The notes below the pieces were generated by a model. That model saw nothing but the letters and a program-made list of their open reading frames with translations. It was not told the origin of the DNA and made no database searches. A stretch of 14,072 nucleotides of DNA from Actinomycetota bacterium (lineage in GTDB: Bacteria; Actinomycetota; Actinomycetes; S36-B12; UBA5976): the NCBI GenBank assembly GCA_947373075.1, contig CANBWF010000026.1, positions 1 to 14,072 of the forward strand, in the 5' to 3' direction. Positions 7,211 through 14,001 of the stretch are shown here, piece by piece. The position numbers and the translations under genes were made by a program. The first letter of the stretch is position 1. Every line of letters begins with the position of its first letter.

Positions 7211-7792
7211 TTAATCAGTAATTACTGTGCGATGGAAGTTAGCGTGCGAACGGCTTGGCGTAGGGCCACGCTGACCTTGATATCGAGACCCATAAACGCT
7301 TGAGCCATAAGGATGCTCTGCTTCGGAAGTCATTCGGAAGAAACAAACCTGACCAATTTTCATTCCCGGGTAAAGCAAGATCGGCAAAGTAGCCACATTA
7401 GCTAGCTCCAACGTTACGTGCCCAGAAAAACCAGGATCAATGAATCCAGCAGTTGAATGTGTTAACAGGCCAAGACGACCCAAACTTGATTTGCCTTCAA
7501 GGCGCGCTGCAACATCTGTTGGCAATGTGACAACTTCGTAGGTGCTGCCCAAAACAAATTCACCTGGATGCAAAACGAATGGCTCGTCGCCGATGGTCTG
7601 CACTTCGCGAGTGAGATCGAGCTGCTCGGAAGATGGATCAATGTGTGGATAACGATGATTCTCAAAAACACGGAAAAAGCGATCTAGTCGCACGTCGATA
7701 CTTGATGGCTGGACCATCGCCGGTTCGTATGGCTCAATGCCAACGCGGCCGGATTCGATTTCAGCCTTAATGTCTTTGTCAGATAACAGCAC
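7211..7792 (-). CDS. dcd: dCTP deaminase, probably bifunctional dCTP deaminase/dUTPase
   Basis: This 193-residue protein closely follows the mycobacterial Dcd from the N-terminus (MLLSDKDIKAEIESGRVGI) to the C-terminus (SEHPYGSS-like, YQGQRGPTPSRS). Signature elements are EGKSSLGRLGLL (99-110) and HSTAGFIDPGFSGHVTLE (112-129), with Glu129 in the place of the deaminase catalytic glutamate. Dcd deaminates dCTP; the mycobacterial-type enzyme is known to go on to dUMP plus pyrophosphate, feeding dTMP synthesis and keeping dUTP low. The length is normal. The GTG start at 7790-7792 gives the conserved M-L-L-S-D. An AAGGGG abuts the start and is too close to act as ribosome-binding site, while TAATCT six bases upstream suggests leaderless transcription. 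A tRNA-Gly gene diverges next door, as in Mycobacterium. Confidence 0.95.
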   Translation of the reverse strand: MLLSDKDIKAEIESGRVGIEPYEPAMVQPSSIDVRLDRFFRVFENHRYPHIDPSSEQLDLTREVQTIGDEPFVLHPGEFVLGSTYEVVTLPTDVAARLEGKSSLGRLGLLTHSTAGFIDPGFSGHVTLELANVATLPILLYPGMKIGQVCFFRMTSEAEHPYGSSVYGSRYQGQRGPTPSRSHANFHRTVITD

Positions 7793-7798
7793 CCCCTT

Positions 7799-7804
7799 AG
7801 ATTA
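7799..7804 (-). promoter_or_regulatory. -10 element of leaderless dcd promoter
   Basis: On the minus strand TAATCT is followed by exactly six bases (AAGGGG) and then the GTG start of dcd. This is the TANNNT-N6-start arrangement of actinobacterial leaderless genes. A Shine-Dalgarno role for the AAGGGG is unlikely because there is no spacer. Confidence 0.55.
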
Positions 7805-7863
7805 CCTGCCCGACATACTAGGCTTGAGGCACAGGGCACATTTTTGTGACTGTGTTGCCCCTT

Positions 7864-7934
7864 GCGGGTGTGGCGTAATGGCAGCGCGTAACCTTCCCAA
7901 GGTTGAGGCGCGGGTTCGATTCCCGTCACCCGCT
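7864..7934 (+). tRNA. tRNA-Gly (anticodon CCC)
   Basis: A full cloverleaf can be drawn by hand. The acceptor stem is GCGGGTG (7864-7870) with CACCCGC (7927-7933). The D arm is 7873-7887 with GG in the loop. The anticodon stem is TAACC/GGTTG (one G-T pair) around loop TTCCCAA, with CCC at 7896-7898. The T arm is GCGGG-TTCGATT-CCCGT (7910-7926). The discriminator base is T7934, and CCA is not encoded. It reads GGG codons. It lies between the divergent dcd gene and copC. Confidence 0.95.
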
Positions 7935-7938
7935 CGCC

Positions 7939-7956
7939 AGTGGGCCGCTACCCACT
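7939..7956. repeat. short inverted repeat between tRNA-Gly and copC
   Basis: AGTGGG-CCGCTA-CCCACT forms a 6-bp stem with a 6-base loop, 4 nt after the tRNA end and about 20 nt before the copC start. There is no following T-run, so it is a poor intrinsic terminator. It could be a processing or termination structure for the tRNA, or an operator for copC. The half-sites are in the opposite orientation to the TACCC/GGGTA arms of CsoR-type copper repressor sites. Confidence 0.4.
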
Positions 7957-7964
7957 CAAGTAGA

Positions 7965-7970
7965 TACGCT
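7965..7970 (+). promoter_or_regulatory. -10 element of probable leaderless copC promoter
   Basis: TACGCT (TANNNT form) is followed by six bases (GGGGTT) and the copC ATG at 7977. An overlapping TAGATA at 7961-7966 is an alternative -10 that would leave a leader of a few bases. No spaced Shine-Dalgarno is present. Confidence 0.45.
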
Positions 7971-7976
7971 GGGGTT

Positions 7977-8477
7977 ATGCGGACGTTGAAGTATCTAGCA
8001 AAAATTGCCCTGGTTGGCGCAATCATTGCAATTTCAAGCCCGAACGCGTTTGCCCACACTGAACTAGTTTCAACCAGCCCGGCTGCCGCGAGTTTTATCA
8101 CCGCGCAGCCTGCGACCATAACCCTCACTTTTAGCGAAGCTCCGATTTTGGCTGGGTCGTACATCCAAGTAGAGCAAACAGCATCGAGTTTGATTAGTAA
8201 ACCTAAAGCTGTGTTAGACGGTACTTCACTCGTTATTCCATGGCCAGCAGAAATCGCACCCGGGCAAGTCAAAGTTAATTGGCGAGCAGTTGCCGACGAT
8301 GGTCATGTTGAAAATGGGTCATTCGAATTCACTTACAAGCAATCAGTGCCAAGTGAGAGTCCCAAAACAGAACCGACAACAGATAACTCCACTCGTGACA
8401 TTGCAGGATTAGCCGCTGGCATCGCTCTAATCGTTTTGATAATCGGCATCGGCGCAACATCGCGACGCAAGAAGTGA
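7977..8477 (+). CDS. copC: CopC-domain copper-binding protein, membrane anchored
   Basis: This 166-residue exported protein has a signal peptide (residues 1-26, ending NAFA) that would leave His27 as the mature N-terminus, typical of CopC, where the N-terminal amine and His bind Cu(II). The compact beta-sandwich follows: HTELVSTSPAAASF, TITLTFSEAPI, then WRAVADDGHVENGSFEF, in which DDGH supplies the second conserved Cu-site residues. A Pro/Ser/Thr spacer leads to a C-terminal membrane helix (about 143-161) and a basic RRKK end, so the domain sits on the outer face of the membrane. The copD-ctaG fusion starts 8 nt downstream and is surely in the same operon. The two would bind copper outside the cell and pass it to or across the membrane. 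The ATG follows a leaderless-type -10. Confidence 0.92.
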   Translation: MRTLKYLAKIALVGAIIAISSPNAFAHTELVSTSPAAASFITAQPATITLTFSEAPILAGSYIQVEQTASSLISKPKAVLDGTSLVIPWPAEIAPGQVKVNWRAVADDGHVENGSFEFTYKQSVPSESPKTEPTTDNSTRDIAGLAAGIALIVLIIGIGATSRRKK

Positions 8478-8485
8478 GAGTTTAA

Positions 8486-10420
8486 ATGCGACCCATTTCA
8501 TTTCGAATAGGTTGGTCAGTGCTTGCAACTTTCACACTTACGATCGGGTTGCTTGCTTCTGGCGGTGCTTATAAAAGTATTTCACCGTTGCCAGATGCCG
8601 GTTTGTTGGTCAGTTGGTCCAACCAATTTCTGACTTTAGGTTCTGTGATAATTGGACTCATAATCGTAGGGCTGTTAACTGTTCACACTTTTCTGGCGCC
8701 AACGACAAAGTCGGAACTATCTTTGGCTGGCCAAAAGGCACTGAAGTCAGTGGCGAGATTAAGTCTTACTTGGGCACTCTTTTATGCAGTCACTGCCATC
8801 ACCACTCTGGCTAACGTTTTAGGTTTGAACCTAAAGGAAACATTTGCACCAGGTGTTTTGCAAACCTACATTTTTGACTTTGCACCGTCACGAACATTTA
8901 TCATCAGCTGCATCCTTGCCTTATTAGTGGCAGTTGGGGCAACCGTTGCATTGTCATTGAACTCGGCATCTGCGTTACTTGTTATCGCACTGGCAGCAGT
9001 TGCCTATCCACTTTTGAATAGTCACTCAGCAGCACTCGGTAATCACTCGCTCGCGATTACCGCTTCCGTTACTCACGGCATATCGATGGCAATTTGGGTC
9101 GGTGCATTATTTGCGCTCTATCCATTTATAAAGAGCGGTGAAATGGCTGTTGTAAATCGCTTTAGCATTTTGGCATCTACATGTGTTGCAGCACTCCTTC
9201 TAAGCGGCATTGTTGCAGCAGCAACTCGAATGCAAGGTTTCAAAGATTTAGTTACTACCGGATACGGCTACCTCGTACTAGCTAAATGTGTTCTTTTCTT
9301 CCTGATTGCATTTTGTGCAATTCGGACTCGTCGTGCGTTAGCTAGTTCACAGCGCGCGGGTGCTTTCGTTTTGTGGGAGCTCGCCACCATGGCTCTAGCC
9401 ACTGGGGTTGGTGTTGCTTTACATTTCACACCACCTACCCGCACTGTCAATCCAGGTAATTCTGCTGCTGAAGACATATTGGGCTTCAACTTTCCACCAG
9501 CGCCATCAGCAACAAACTATATATTTGGCTGGTATCCAGACTGGCTGATTTTGCTAGTCGCATTGGTTGTAGCCGCGCTATATGTATTTGGATTAGTTCG
9601 ACTGCACCAAAACGAGATAGCTTGGCCAATTCTTAGAACTGTTTCATTCTTGACCGGAATCTCGATTTTAATTTGGGTAAGTTGTGCGGGAATTGCTAAG
9701 TACGCAATGGTCAGTTTCAGCGCACACATGATTCAACACATGGTGCTCGCTATGATCGTTCCAATATTTCTGGTTTTGGGCGCACCAATTACTTTGGCGC
9801 TTAGAGCGTTACCTTCAGGTGGTTCTACGGATCATCGCAATGCGCGTGAGTGGATTACTTCGATATTGCACAGCAGATATTCGCGGATCGTAACCAACCC
9901 ACTATTGGTTCTATTTATATTCACTGTGAGTCTGTATGGAATATATTTCACTTCTGCATTTGCAAATTTGATGAGTAGCCACGTCGGGCATATTGCAATG
10001 GAATTCCATTTTTTAATAACTGGAATTTTGTTTAGTTTTTTGGTTATCGGCATTGATCCTGCGCCACGTCGTTTGCCACACTGGGCCAAATTGCTTCTCG
10101 TGCTCGTCGCACTTTCAGTGCACGCATTCTTTGCGTTGGCAATTATGCAGTCAACTTCACCAATAGGAGATACTTGGTATTCGCAGGTGCAACCACCCTG
10201 GCTAGATAATCAGCTTGATGCGACTTATACCGGCGGTGGAATAGCTTGGGCTGTTGGCGAGTTGCCGACGCTAATGCTTTTGATCATTGTTGCTGTGCAA
10301 TGGGCGCGAGATGATGCTCGTACCGCTAGACAAGTTGACCGCGCTGCTGATCGTGATGATGATGCATTGCTAAAGGAATATAACGAACGACTCGCAAGGA
10401 TGAACAACCCGCAAGATTAA
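8486..10420 (+). CDS. CopD-CtaG fusion: copper import / cytochrome c oxidase copper-assembly membrane protein
   Basis: This 644-residue polytopic membrane protein has two modules. Residues about 1-315 are CopD-like, with THGISMAIWVGALFAL (196-211) as the recognisable helix. After a linker (about 316-345), residues about 350-610 are CtaG (caa3_CtaG): FSAHMIQHMVLAMIVP (411-426) with His414 and His418, then SSHVGHIAMEFHFLITG with His499, His502 and His508, and the conserved GIDPAPRRLPHW end of a helix. The His-rich helices probably handle copper for the CuB centre of a heme-copper oxidase. A charged cytoplasmic tail (RQVDRAADRDDDALLKEYNE) closes it. Such fusions are common in actinobacteria. It starts 8 nt after copC. 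Its TAA stop shares the TTAA at 10417-10420 with the opposing apbE stop. Confidence 0.92.
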   Translation: MRPISFRIGWSVLATFTLTIGLLASGGAYKSISPLPDAGLLVSWSNQFLTLGSVIIGLIIVGLLTVHTFLAPTTKSELSLAGQKALKSVARLSLTWALFYAVTAITTLANVLGLNLKETFAPGVLQTYIFDFAPSRTFIISCILALLVAVGATVALSLNSASALLVIALAAVAYPLLNSHSAALGNHSLAITASVTHGISMAIWVGALFALYPFIKSGEMAVVNRFSILASTCVAALLLSGIVAAATRMQGFKDLVTTGYGYLVLAKCVLFFLIAFCAIRTRRALASSQRAGAFVLWELATMALATGVGVALHFTPPTRTVNPGNSAAEDILGFNFPPAPSATNYIFGWYPDWLILLVALVVAALYVFGLVRLHQNEIAWPILRTVSFLTGISILIWVSCAGIAKYAMVSFSAHMIQHMVLAMIVPIFLVLGAPITLALRALPSGGSTDHRNAREWITSILHSRYSRIVTNPLLVLFIFTVSLYGIYFTSAFANLMSSHVGHIAMEFHFLITGILFSFLVIGIDPAPRRLPHWAKLLLVLVALSVHAFFALAIMQSTSPIGDTWYSQVQPPWLDNQLDATYTGGGIAWAVGELPTLMLLIIVAVQWARDDARTARQVDRAADRDDDALLKEYNERLARMNNPQD

Positions 10421-11223
10421 ATCGCGGCATCGAGATTGGCGAAAGCTGGTCCGAATGTATGAACTGTTTGCACATCAACCAAGAACCCTGACCAATCTGG
10501 GAACTCTTGGAACCATTGCACCCCATCTAGGCCAACAATCAACAAAGCGGTAGCCAGTGCGTCAGCCAAACCGCCATCTGGACCAACAACAGTTGCGGAA
10601 ACCAAATTAAGTTGACGGTCTTTAGTGAATGGATTAACAATATGTTTTCCACGCTCGTATTCACCAGATGTTGCCATTGATGTATTCGAAAGTTCTGCGC
10701 TGCCGATTATTGCCTGATCATCAAGGGGGTGCCGGATGCCAATTACCCAAGCCTGGTCTGGTCCTTGTAAGCCACGGCAACTCAGGTCGCCGGCTGCATT
10801 TATTGAAACATTGTCAAAGCCACGTTCTACTAACATATCAGCGACTACATCTGCGGCCCAGCCTTTTACATATCCAGATGGATCAACGCCCCCTGGCACA
10901 GCCCATGGATCGAAAGCTCCGCCGGTAAGCTCTCGAATTTCATTGCACTGCTCAAGTACTTTTTGGATTACCTCGGGCATCTGGGCCATATCAGCAAACC
11001 CCATCCGTAAAGCACTTATCGGAGTATCTATTCGGTAAGTCGAGAACCAATCATCTACTTGGTGTAAAAACTTTGCTACTTCTGCCAATTCACTTTGTAC
11101 ATCAACTGATAGTGATTCGCCACGCACTTCCAAAATTACGACGGTGCCCCAGACCTCTTCCAAGTGCACCGCGCGACGCCAACCTTCATTGGTCGTTCCC
11201 GTTTGAAAAGTTGAAGTGCTCAT
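10417..11223 (-). CDS. apbE: FAD:protein FMN transferase (ApbE family)
   Basis: This 268-residue protein attaches FMN from FAD to a Ser/Thr of target proteins through a phosphoester bond; Mg is required. The family motifs are in order: TGGAFDPWA (100-108), DPSGYVKGWAAD (113-124), INAAGDLSCRG, TSGEYERG followed by HIVNP, and the metal-site region GPDGGLADALATALLIVG. No signal peptide or lipobox is visible, so it is either cytoplasmic or anchored by other means; many ApbE proteins are lipoproteins. The adjacent upstream gene, only 8 nt away, encodes an exported FMN-binding protein with the SGAS acceptor motif, which is the obvious substrate. Export of the substrate raises the question of where modification occurs. 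There is no convincing Shine-Dalgarno, consistent with coupling to the upstream gene. It ends tail to tail with copD-ctaG. Confidence 0.93.
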   Translation of the reverse strand: MSTSTFQTGTTNEGWRRAVHLEEVWGTVVILEVRGESLSVDVQSELAEVAKFLHQVDDWFSTYRIDTPISALRMGFADMAQMPEVIQKVLEQCNEIRELTGGAFDPWAVPGGVDPSGYVKGWAADVVADMLVERGFDNVSINAAGDLSCRGLQGPDQAWVIGIRHPLDDQAIIGSAELSNTSMATSGEYERGKHIVNPFTKDRQLNLVSATVVGPDGGLADALATALLIVGLDGVQWFQEFPDWSGFLVDVQTVHTFGPAFANLDAAI

Positions 11224-11231
11224 TTGGTTTA

Positions 11232-11960
11232 CTAAAGACCAGCTTTAGCCATAGCGCTTGCAAGTGAAGTCATGAATGCTTGTGATGTATATGATGCTCC
11301 TGAAATCGTGGCCACATTAGCTGACTGCCTGCTAAGTGCATCTTGGATGAGTATCGGGATTGAATAACTTGAAATCGATATTGATGTATTTCCAGTCGGC
11401 CAACTTAACGGCGTTATGGATGTCATCCGGCCATTAGACACTTGGATCTTGACTTGGACGGGTCCATAAAAGCCAGCCTGAGCGGTGTTACCAGTTACAG
11501 ATACCGAAGCTGGTGGTGGTGTTGCAGTTTTAGTTGGCTTAGGTTTTGGAGTAACGGTCTTCACTGGTTTAGGTGTCTTTACCGGTTTAGGTGTCTTCTT
11601 CGGAGTAGCTTTCGGTTTCGCAACAGTAGTCTTTACCGGTTTAGGTGTCTTCTTCGGAGTAGCTTTTGGTTTCGCAACAGTGGTCTTCACAGGTTTAGGC
11701 GCGGCAGTTTCCCCACCAACAACTTGCTGCGGTTTTGCAGTTTTAGTAGCTGTGGCACGCGCAGTCTTGGATGCGGACACAGCAGGAACCGTTGGTGACC
11801 CTTGTGCCGATGGCACTTGCGATTGGGTATCTCCCAGAGTTTGTGAACCACCAAGGGCTAAATCAGTGCCCGCTGTTAGTAGCGGATTATCAGGTGTATA
11901 CCTAAGTGTCGCCGTTAGGCCAGCAATCGTTCCGACTGCTACGAAAATTGCACGTTTCAT
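11232..11960 (-). CDS. exported FMN-binding domain protein with Lys/Pro/Thr repeat linker
   Basis: This 242-residue protein has an N-terminal hydrophobic segment (KRAIFVAVGTIAGLTAT), which is a signal peptide or anchor. A long low-complexity linker (about 62-150) rich in Lys, Pro and Thr contains an 18-residue unit, TPKPVKTTVAKPKATPKK, in two full tandem copies. The C-terminal FMN_bind domain (about 152-242) ends with ISGASYTSQAFMTSLASA. Ser223 in SGAS is the expected residue for phosphoester-linked FMN by ApbE. The Asp normally three residues before SGA[T/S] is Ala217 here. Such domains relay electrons outside the membrane (as in NqrC, RnfG and flavin-based extracellular electron transfer). 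The gene is 13 nt after the reductase gene and 8 nt before apbE, in one operon; AGG lies about 8 nt before the ATG. Confidence 0.88.
   Translation of the reverse strand: MKRAIFVAVGTIAGLTATLRYTPDNPLLTAGTDLALGGSQTLGDTQSQVPSAQGSPTVPAVSASKTARATATKTAKPQQVVGGETAAPKPVKTTVAKPKATPKKTPKPVKTTVAKPKATPKKTPKPVKTPKPVKTVTPKPKPTKTATPPPASVSVTGNTAQAGFYGPVQVKIQVSNGRMTSITPLSWPTGNTSISISSYSIPILIQDALSRQSANVATISGASYTSQAFMTSLASAMAKAGL
11563..11688. repeat. 54-bp tandem repeat in the linker of the FMN-binding protein
   Basis: Two nearly identical 54-bp copies (11581-11634 and 11635-11688) follow an 18-bp partial copy (11563-11580). The period is a multiple of three and encodes the 18-residue Lys/Pro/Thr unit. The copies differ by only a few third-position-type changes, suggesting recent duplication and possible length variation among strains. 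Confidence 0.85.
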
Positions 11961-11973
11961 GTCTGGTACCTAC

Positions 11974-13320
11974 CTAAAACGCAAACGATTCGTGATGAAT
12001 GCGCTTTTCTGACACACCTGCTGATGTCACCATATTTATCACGCTATCCATGAATCCATTGGGGCCACAAATATAAATGTCACTGTGTAAAAGAGCTGGG
12101 GCATACTGTGACATGTAATCCACCGTCATTGGATGTTGCTCTCTGGAACCTTCTAGATAAACCATATTCCAGCCATTGCGCTTTGCTAATTGGTCTAACT
12201 CATTACGAAGTGGGGCATGATCACCATCAGAAATTCGATAAATGAAAGTAATGTTTACCGATTTTGGTAGATCGTCCATCATCGCCCGAATTGGAGTAAC
12301 ACCGATGCCTGCAGCAAAAGCCGTTACTGCATCTGTGAAGCGTTGCTTGGCTGTAAAGACCCCGTATGGTCCTTCAGCAATAACTCTGGTCCCAGGCTTA
12401 AGTACGCGTTCAAGACTTGATGATTGATCACCCAGGTGTTTGACCGTAATTCTCATGCGATCACTCGTTGGTTTTGCGCTTAAAGAATACGGGTGAGCTT
12501 GCCACCACCAATGAGGCGTCAAAAAACGCCATTGAAAAAATTGGCCCCCACTTGCATTGAATCTGTCTAGATTCTTGCCCTTGATGAAAACGCTCACAAC
12601 ATTGTCAGTTTCGCGAACTACTTTTTCAATTCTCAGACCACTACGTAGAGACTGAGTTATCGGCAGCAAGAGCCGACTGAACAAAATTATTGTTGCAATA
12701 ACGATATACAACCCGATCCAGAATGTTTTCAAAAGTGGATGCGCGATGAACAGCAAGCTGGTATTTATTTGATGCCCAAATGCCAGAGCGATGGCAATGT
12801 AGAAATACAGATGAGCTGTCCACCAAGTTTCATATTTCATCCGCATACGGGCAATTCGGTGCGAAGCAAATCCAAGTACAACCATCAGCACGAATGCGAC
12901 CGCAGCTGGCAACATCCATCCGTATGTTGTCACGAGCAACCACAATTGATGCAAGATGCCTTTGCCCGATGACTGAGCATATCCAATTGTTGTAAAGAGG
13001 ACATGGGTAGCAATTAGAACTAGCGAGTATGGTGCAATTGCTCGATGCCACTGCACCATTCGATCATGGCCAGCTTCTTTTTCAATCCAAGCAACTCGCG
13101 AAATCAAGACCATTAGCACCAGGCATAAATACGTGCCAGTCATGGCTGACAAACTTCCAATTGCGTTAGCTACACCGCCGGGTGAACCAACATGTGGCAA
13201 TAACGTCACCAATGAACTACCAACCACTGCGCCAAAACCGAGACCCGCTCCAAGCGTGACAAAGTTAACCCGCCAACGAACTGGGGGTTTATGCGCTTTC
13301 CGCGCCAACTTTGCCATCAT
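11974..13320 (-). CDS. di-heme ferric-reductase-like transmembrane NAD(P)H:flavin oxidoreductase
   Basis: This 448-residue protein has a ferric-reductase/NOX-like membrane domain (about six helices, residues 22-220). Four histidines suit two b hemes: His92 and His106 on one helix, His170 and His183 on another. The cytoplasmic part is a ferredoxin-NADP reductase-like module: HPYSLSA (276-282) for FAD, GIGVTPIRAMM (338-348) and ICGPNGFMDSV (417-427) for NAD(P)H, and a C-terminal ESFAF. It would carry electrons from cytoplasmic NAD(P)H through FAD and heme to the outside. The FMN-binding protein and apbE follow at 13 and 8 nt, so the likely next carrier is the exported FMN. Two ATGs are adjacent (13320 and 13317); AGGA is 3 nt from the first and 6 nt from the second, so 13317 is equally likely. 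Confidence 0.92.
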   Translation of the reverse strand: MMAKLARKAHKPPVRWRVNFVTLGAGLGFGAVVGSSLVTLLPHVGSPGGVANAIGSLSAMTGTYLCLVLMVLISRVAWIEKEAGHDRMVQWHRAIAPYSLVLIATHVLFTTIGYAQSSGKGILHQLWLLVTTYGWMLPAAVAFVLMVVLGFASHRIARMRMKYETWWTAHLYFYIAIALAFGHQINTSLLFIAHPLLKTFWIGLYIVIATIILFSRLLLPITQSLRSGLRIEKVVRETDNVVSVFIKGKNLDRFNASGGQFFQWRFLTPHWWWQAHPYSLSAKPTSDRMRITVKHLGDQSSSLERVLKPGTRVIAEGPYGVFTAKQRFTDAVTAFAAGIGVTPIRAMMDDLPKSVNITFIYRISDGDHAPLRNELDQLAKRNGWNMVYLEGSREQHPMTVDYMSQYAPALLHSDIYICGPNGFMDSVINMVTSAGVSEKRIHHESFAF

Positions 13321-13365
13321 GAATCCTGACTAATTTATTTGAACGGTTAGAAACAGTTTGGGTTT

Positions 13366-13890
13366 TTAATCATCGTCATGTTCCCAAGAATCATGGCTGT
13401 CCTGTGAATCTTCATGGTCGCCTACACGATCATCTTCGCCATCGTATTCATCATCACCTTCGTCATCGCCTTGCCCCGGTTTGTAACCAGGAGGAGGAGA
13501 TGGAAGTACCGGGTCAGCAGTTTTTGAAGGAGTTGCGATAGGCACTGGGGTTTTCATTGGATTGCTCGTTGGGCTAGAAGTAGGTTCTGCTGAGTCATCT
13601 GAATGCTGTTTCTTTACGGCTGGAGTTGCTGTGACAAATGGCTGGTTGATTACTGTTGGCGCAGCCGCCGGAGTTTCACTATGTGCATCACCAACAGACT
13701 TGGGAACGGTTACGACGACTGCAGGTTTCGTTGGCTTAATGTTTGCATGATTTTTTCGCATATCCATCGTTGCCGTGCCAACTGGTGACTTTGTCTGACT
13801 TTTTAATGATTGCGCATTAATCGCGTAGGCAACGGAACCAGCAGCTACCACTCCAGCAGCAGTAAAGATAGAAATCAACTTTTTAACCAT
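13366..13890 (-). CDS. exported protein with highly acidic Asp/Glu/His C-terminal tail, unknown function
   Basis: I do not recognise this 174-residue protein. It has a signal peptide (MVKKLISIFTAAGVVAAGSVAYA, cut near residue 23), then a low-complexity Pro/Thr/Ser/Ala region (about 35-140) likely to be extended. The final 34 residues hold 19 Asp/Glu and 3 His with no Lys and one Arg. Such a tail could bind Ca, Fe or Cu ions, or interact with the basic Lys/Pro linker of the FMN-binding protein two genes downstream. Both are inference. The ATG at 13888-13890 was chosen since it begins the signal peptide and sits six bases after a TACGGT -10; in-frame upstream starts give a Cys/Asn-rich extension that overlaps the response-regulator gene. 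It ends 45 nt before the reductase start on the same strand and diverges from a response regulator gene. Confidence 0.75.
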   Translation of the reverse strand: MVKKLISIFTAAGVVAAGSVAYAINAQSLKSQTKSPVGTATMDMRKNHANIKPTKPAVVVTVPKSVGDAHSETPAAAPTVINQPFVTATPAVKKQHSDDSAEPTSSPTSNPMKTPVPIATPSKTADPVLPSPPPGYKPGQGDDEGDDEYDGEDDRVGDHEDSQDSHDSWEHDDD

Positions 13891-13896
13891 GGATAT

Positions 13897-13902
13897 ACCG
13901 TA
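13897..13902 (-). promoter_or_regulatory. -10 element of probable leaderless promoter for the acidic exported protein
   Basis: On the minus strand TACGGT is followed by six bases (ATATCC) and the ATG at 13890. No Shine-Dalgarno is present. It may also drive the reductase, FMN-binding protein and apbE genes downstream. Confidence 0.45.
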
Positions 13903-13935
13903 CCCAGACTTTGGTAAAGGCTCATCCTCGGAAAA

Positions 13936-13963
13936 TCCAAAAATTGTCCAAATTCGGTTTGGA
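13936..13963. promoter_or_regulatory. 11-bp phased TCCAAA repeats, candidate response-regulator binding site
   Basis: TCCAAA occurs at 13936-13941 and 13947-13952, and its inverse TTTGGA at 13958-13963. Starts are exactly 11 bp apart, so all three half-sites face one side of the helix. The outer pair extends to ATCCAAA/TTTGGAT. OmpR/PhoB-family regulators are known to use direct repeats with an 11-bp period, and a response regulator gene starts 38 bp away, so autoregulation and control of the divergent operon are plausible. Confidence 0.5.
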
Positions 13964-14001
13964 TAGTGTTTATTTTGCGAAAAACGGCAAGAATTACAGA
14001 T

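Noticed and set aside
7216..7227. Perfect palindrome CAGTAATTACTG near the end of dcd
   Set aside because: It lies within the last codons of dcd, is A/T rich and isolated; no evidence of regulatory use.
7939..7956. CsoR-type copper operator upstream of copC
   Set aside because: The arms read GTGGG...CCCAC rather than TACCC...GGGTA, so the orientation is wrong for the known CsoR site; kept only as an unassigned inverted repeat.
7737..7976. Open frame upstream of copC running through the dcd start and the tRNA gene
   Set aside because: It crosses a complete tRNA-Gly and the dcd start; the signal peptide of CopC begins at the ATG at 7977.
11485..12012. Long plus-strand open frame opposite the FMN-binding protein gene
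   Set aside because: It is a Gly/Val/Phe repeat mirror of the Lys/Pro/Thr linker on the real coding strand; no start signal or known domain.
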